Origin: JADZGC01 sp964613485
GTDB taxonomy: Bacteria > Patescibacteriota > Saccharimonadia > CAILAD01 > GCA-016700035
Length of the DNA: 14,848 nucleotides
Direction: 5' to 3'
Assembly: GCA_964613485.1 (NCBI GenBank)
Contig: CAZTHB010000020.1
Span: forward strand, 1-14,848
The notes under the pieces are model-generated. The model worked only from the letters and a program-made list of their open reading frames with translations. It had not been told where the DNA came from and searched no databases. Position numbers and translations under genes: made by a program. This document shows, in pieces, positions 12,372-14,848 of this stretch. Numbering within the stretch: the first letter of the stretch is position 1; every line of letters begins with the position of its first letter.

Positions 12372-13841
12372 TTATAGATGTTGCTTAATGAGCTTGGCCT
12401 TAGACTTCCCAACAACTGCGGCAAGCTCTTCCTCAGTTGCTTCCGACAGAGCACGCACACTTCCAAAAGCTCTAATCAGCTGCTTGCGTGTGACTGGCCC
12501 AATACCTGGAATAGTATCTAAGAGGCTTGTCTTGGTGCGCTTATCGCGTACTGTCGTGTGATAACTTACTGCAAACCTGTGAGCTTCATCGCGAATGCGC
12601 TGTAAAAGCTGCAATGTCTTACTCGTATGTGGCAGGGCAATAATACGAAATTCGCCTTCAATGCGTTCTTCGCCTCGAGACACAGGCTTCTTCCCGTCCT
12701 TGATTACAGGCATATCTTGCACGCGCTGAACGATCTCCTCGTGGCGCTTGGCAAGCCCGACTGCAGGTACAGTCACGCCGAGCTCGTCGAGGACCTCGGT
12801 CGCTGCAGCGAGCTGACCTTTACCGCCATCAATAATAATAAGATCTGGCAAAGCCCAATCGGTATGCTTACCAGAAAAACGCCGTCGCATTGTCTCGGCC
12901 ATCATCGCAAAATCATTCGGTCCTTTAGAGCGCATCTTAAACTTTCGGTATTCACTGTGATGCGGCGTACCGTGAGTAAATACAACCATACTCGATACCG
13001 CGTCGCCACCCTGGAAGTTCGAGATGTCATAGCATTCCAATCGCTTCGGCAGACGCTGGAGGCCGATCCGTTCAGCGAGGCCGGTTAGCGCTTGATCCAT
13101 ACTGATATCAAAGCTTTCTTGGGCACCGAAGATCATCTTACGCGACAATGCCTTCAGCGCGAGATACTGATCACGCAAATGGACTGCCTCTTCAAACTGC
13201 TTGGCGCGCGCTGCTTTATCCATCCCCCGCTCAAGTTCCCGAACCAAATCTTCACTTTTTCCCTCGAGCATCATGATAAGTCGACGAATATTCGCCCTAT
13301 ATTCACGCTTGCTTATTTCGGGTGATGGCGCAAGACCAATCTGATACTCAAGTGCAGATTTTGCTACCAAGCGTGAGTTTGAAAAGTACGGAAAGATACG
13401 CCTCAAATACCGCAACGCTTCGCGCACCATACTGGTCGACATAAATGGCCCGAAGTAGCGGGCCTTATCGTCACTTGGCCTGCGCACTACGGACAGTCGT
13501 GGAAAATCATCTTGTACACTGACCCGTACATAACTAAAATTTTTGTCATCCTTATCACGAATGTTATACAACGGCTTATAGCGCTTGATCAGCTCTGCTT
13601 CGAGAAACAAAGCCTCAACTTCGCTGCCTGTCACAACCCAATCGATCGAAGCAATATTACTAACAAGTATCGGGGTCTTTATATCGGCATGCTTCTTTGT
13701 AAAATAAGAACGCACTCGGCGCTTTAATTGTGATGCCTTACCAACATAAATAATTGAACCGCTGGCATCTTTATACAAATACACACCGGGGTCCGATGGG
13801 AGCTCAGCGAGGCGATCTTTTAGATAAAGTGGTGCGGCCAT
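12372..13841 (-). CDS. uvrC: Excinuclease ABC subunit C (UvrC), short form
   Basis: 489 residues from ATG 13841, compared with about 600 in typical UvrC. It makes the dual incisions of nucleotide excision repair with UvrAB. Domains in order: GIY-YIG nuclease (about 17-95, GVYLYKDASG and IYVGKASQLKRR, Glu81 region); linker; UVR motif (about 208-232) for UvrB contact; RNase H-like nuclease (YDISNFQG with Asp272, IIIDGGKGQL with Asp338, His421 in EAHRF); and a C-terminal HhH (TIPGIGPVTRKQLIRAFGS, about 443-489). The segment that normally carries four Fe-S cluster cysteines reads FPYFSN, KSALEYQIGLAPSPEIS (about 150-177), with none of the four cysteines. The promoter TATAAT ends 6 bases before the ATG, a leaderless start. 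Confidence 0.93.
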   Translation of the reverse strand: MAAPLYLKDRLAELPSDPGVYLYKDASGSIIYVGKASQLKRRVRSYFTKKHADIKTPILVSNIASIDWVVTGSEVEALFLEAELIKRYKPLYNIRDKDDKNFSYVRVSVQDDFPRLSVVRRPSDDKARYFGPFMSTSMVREALRYLRRIFPYFSNSRLVAKSALEYQIGLAPSPEISKREYRANIRRLIMMLEGKSEDLVRELERGMDKAARAKQFEEAVHLRDQYLALKALSRKMIFGAQESFDISMDQALTGLAERIGLQRLPKRLECYDISNFQGGDAVSSMVVFTHGTPHHSEYRKFKMRSKGPNDFAMMAETMRRRFSGKHTDWALPDLIIIDGGKGQLAAATEVLDELGVTVPAVGLAKRHEEIVQRVQDMPVIKDGKKPVSRGEERIEGEFRIIALPHTSKTLQLLQRIRDEAHRFAVSYHTTVRDKRTKTSLLDTIPGIGPVTRKQLIRAFGSVRALSEATEEELAAVVGKSKAKLIKQHL

Positions 13842-13847
13842 ATAGTC

Positions 13848-13853
13848 ATTATA
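13848..13853 (-). promoter_or_regulatory. Consensus -10 box of the leaderless uvrC promoter
   Basis: Minus-strand TATAAT (13853-13848) followed by GACTAT and then the ATG at 13841. Transcription should begin at the start codon. No RBS is present. The -35 is weak. Confidence 0.65.
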
Positions 13854-13864
13854 CGGAAATCTAC

Positions 13865-13893
13865 TTGATTTTTGCAGTCGATTGTTGTAATAT
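13865..13893 (+). promoter_or_regulatory. Candidate promoter of the GC-rich cassette gene
   Basis: TTGATT (13865-13870), 17-base spacer, TAATAT (13888-13893). It gives a leader of about 60 bases with a hairpin GGTGGCC/GGCCAC (from about 13911 to 13936) before the AAGGAGG. The region diverges from the uvrC promoter. Confidence 0.45.
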
Positions 13894-13961
13894 TCAGCAT
13901 CATTTACCTCGGTGGCCCTGTATTCAACTCGGCCACACCTGAACAAGCGAAAGGAGGTGAA

Positions 13962-14276
13962 ATGAGCACCTCACCGGAAATCGCTGCGTTCATCGCGCAG
14001 CTCAAGCAGCCCATTCCCAATGCCCTTGTGACGTACCTGTCCAAGTGCAAGGACATGATGATCATCGAGGAACGGGGCACCACCCCGCCCCCCGCACTGA
14101 TCAACGAGCTTCGTCACGCAGCCGACATCCTGAAGGACACGCATGGCTACAGGACCAGCATGATCGAGATGATCGCCGACAACTGCGACGAGATCCACGA
14201 TCTGATACTGGCCGACTTCATGCCGCCCCGAACGACGACCCCGACATCGAACCGTGCGAGCATGGAGGCAGCCTGA
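13962..14276 (+). CDS. GC-rich orphan small protein in a self-contained cassette
   Basis: 104 residues from ATG 13962, with an ideal AAGGAGG 4 bases upstream of the start. This start is preferred over the open frame before it, which is AT-rich and non-coding in style. The family is not recognised. It is mostly helical with a central basic/Pro patch (ERGTTPPPALINELRHAADI), an acidic stretch (MIADNCDEIHDLILADF) and a Thr/Pro/Ser-rich tail; two Cys are present (about 29 and 78) and no membrane segment is seen. Codon third positions are nearly all G or C, unlike uvrC and the next gene but like the genes at 1-2518. Its own promoter and terminator mark it as an inserted gene. Its TGA overlaps a following ATG (TGATG) with GGAGG upstream, an operon-type junction whose next gene is missing. 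Confidence 0.75.
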   Translation: MSTSPEIAAFIAQLKQPIPNALVTYLSKCKDMMIIEERGTTPPPALINELRHAADILKDTHGYRTSMIEMIADNCDEIHDLILADFMPPRTTTPTSNRASMEAA

Positions 14277-14317
14277 TGAACTCTGGAGAACAAATAAAGC
14301 CCCTTGGAATACTATGA
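14276..14317 (+). pseudogene. Start remnant or leader ORF of 13 codons overlapping the terminator
   Basis: ATG at 14276 overlaps the preceding TGA (TGATG) and has GGAGG 7 bases upstream. It reads MNSGEQIKPLGIL and stops at 14315-14317, inside the loop of the terminator hairpin. It could be the 5' stub of the next gene of a donor operon, cut when the cassette was inserted, or a tiny leader ORF. Confidence 0.4.
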
Positions 14318-14340
14318 AGCAAGAGTATCCAAGGGGCTTT
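14296..14340. terminator. Long terminator hairpin of the GC-rich cassette
   Basis: Arms 14296-14313 and 14324-14340 pair over 17 bp with one bulged A (core AAAGCCCCTTGG / CCAAGGGGCTTT). Tails are short and T-rich on both strands (TTT then CACAA; on the minus strand TTTATTTG), so it can serve the convergent minus-strand gene too. Confidence 0.8.
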
Positions 14341-14357
14341 CACAATATATATTGATC

Positions 14358-14848
14358 TTACTGTCCGGTGAAACACCAACCAGCAATACAGCGCACCCGG
14401 ACTTTTACGGCCGAGGGTACACCCATAATTGCAGTATCTTTTTCTGGCACCACCGCCAGCGTGTAGCGCTCATCATGCCATAGCGCAGGAAGGCCCAAAC
14501 GGCCAAAACCTCCGAAGCTCACTTCACGCACACTCCCATCAATCACAGCGAGCTTCTGCTCCCGCGTATGCTTTGATTCATCGCGCCCATAGATCACAAA
14601 CTTCTTCGCACCACCCGGAGTCTGCCACCGCAATCGCATTAACCAACCACCTTTGAGGAGATCAAAGGTAGTCTGCACAGTGGGGTTTGCAACTGTCCCA
14701 GCTGGCAATCCCTCGACTTCAGTCTGACCACTCGCTACAAACCCTTCCTGCGTAAACGTGTTTGCACTACAGGTGGCTTGCGACTTCGTTTGTTCCTGGT
14801 ACTCACCCAGCAACTTACGGGCTGCTTGCGGCTCATATCCAAACGCCC
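14358..14848 (-). CDS. Hypothetical protein, 5' truncated by window
   Basis: 162 residues are visible before TAA at 14358-14360, and the frame is open to the right edge, so the start is outside. The family is not recognised. The visible part has a polar, Gln/Thr-rich stretch, then a beta-rich region (GWLMRLRWQTPGGAKKFVIYGRD, split by charged turns; REVSFGGFGRLGLPALW; YTLAVVPEKD; AVKVRVRC) and ends IAGWCFTGQ. The Cys residues near the end (C-x5-C spacing is approximate) and the strand pattern suggest an extracytoplasmic beta domain, perhaps of a surface protein. Base composition is native. Confidence 0.68.
   Translation of the reverse strand, partial: AFGYEPQAARKLLGEYQEQTKSQATCSANTFTQEGFVASGQTEVEGLPAGTVANPTVQTTFDLLKGGWLMRLRWQTPGGAKKFVIYGRDESKHTREQKLAVIDGSVREVSFGGFGRLGLPALWHDERYTLAVVPEKDTAIMGVPSAVKVRVRCIAGWCFTGQ

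Noticed and set aside
12627..13088. Plus-strand open frame of 153 codons opposite uvrC
   Set aside because: It lies fully within uvrC on the other strand, has no RBS and has no domain-like sequence; it is a shadow of the GIY-YIG/RNase H gene.
1..14848. CRISPR array, insertion sequence ends or long direct repeats
   Set aside because: No regularly spaced repeats, transposase or matching terminal inverted repeats were found on reading both strands.

Overview
The window reads as a scaffold fragment from a reduced-genome bacterium of the Candidate Phyla Radiation, most likely Candidatus Saccharibacteria (TM7). This is an inference from style, not a database match. The pointers are moderate base composition in most genes, standard code with TGA used as a stop (ATGA overlap at 3500-3503), several promoters whose -10 box lies only 6-12 bases before the start codon (leaderless mRNAs), a membrane-anchored Rpf-like muralytic enzyme, a membrane-anchored orphan peptide-binding protein, a short UvrC, and many small orphan membrane proteins. 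A run of exactly 100 Ns at 9095-9194 is a scaffold gap and cuts two genes.

Positions 1-2570 are visibly more GC-rich, with codon third positions nearly all G or C, like an actinobacterial or actinophage sequence. They hold the 3' part of an unknown protein with a CxxC motif, a convergent small double-HTH protein, a tRNA-Ala(CGC) without encoded CCA, and a consensus promoter with a long structured leader. That leader precedes a lipoprotein metalloprotease with a snapalysin-type HExxHxxGxxD motif. A second GC-rich island (about 13900-14340) is a single small gene with its own promoter, strong RBS and terminator, wedged between uvrC and the next native gene.

The middle part is native in style. 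2597-3053 has a small charged protein (-) and tRNA-Leu(TAA) (+). 3117-3865 is an operon of two tandem paralogous CxxC proteins. 4009-4941 holds a multi-pass membrane protein and a ribbon-helix-helix regulator. 5077-5165 is tRNA-Leu(GAG). 5234-7221 is a two-gene operon of an FAD-linked oxidase and a small membrane protein. A leaderless promoter at about 7298-7333 drives an Rpf-like wall hydrolase, a tail-anchored protein and a short indole-glycerol-phosphate-synthase-like barrel that runs into the gap.

After the gap come an unknown protein (-) and a long minus-strand cluster read from 13841 down to 9750: uvrC, a 55-residue basic protein, a holin-like 4-TM protein, secG, the anchored peptide-binding protein and tRNA-Leu(CAG). 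The window ends inside an unknown minus-strand gene.

The cell-surface genes (Rpf-like hydrolase, anchored SBP, lipoprotein protease, SecG) fit an epibiont that remodels a wall and scavenges peptides from an actinobacterial host. No complete defence, CRISPR or integrase system is visible.
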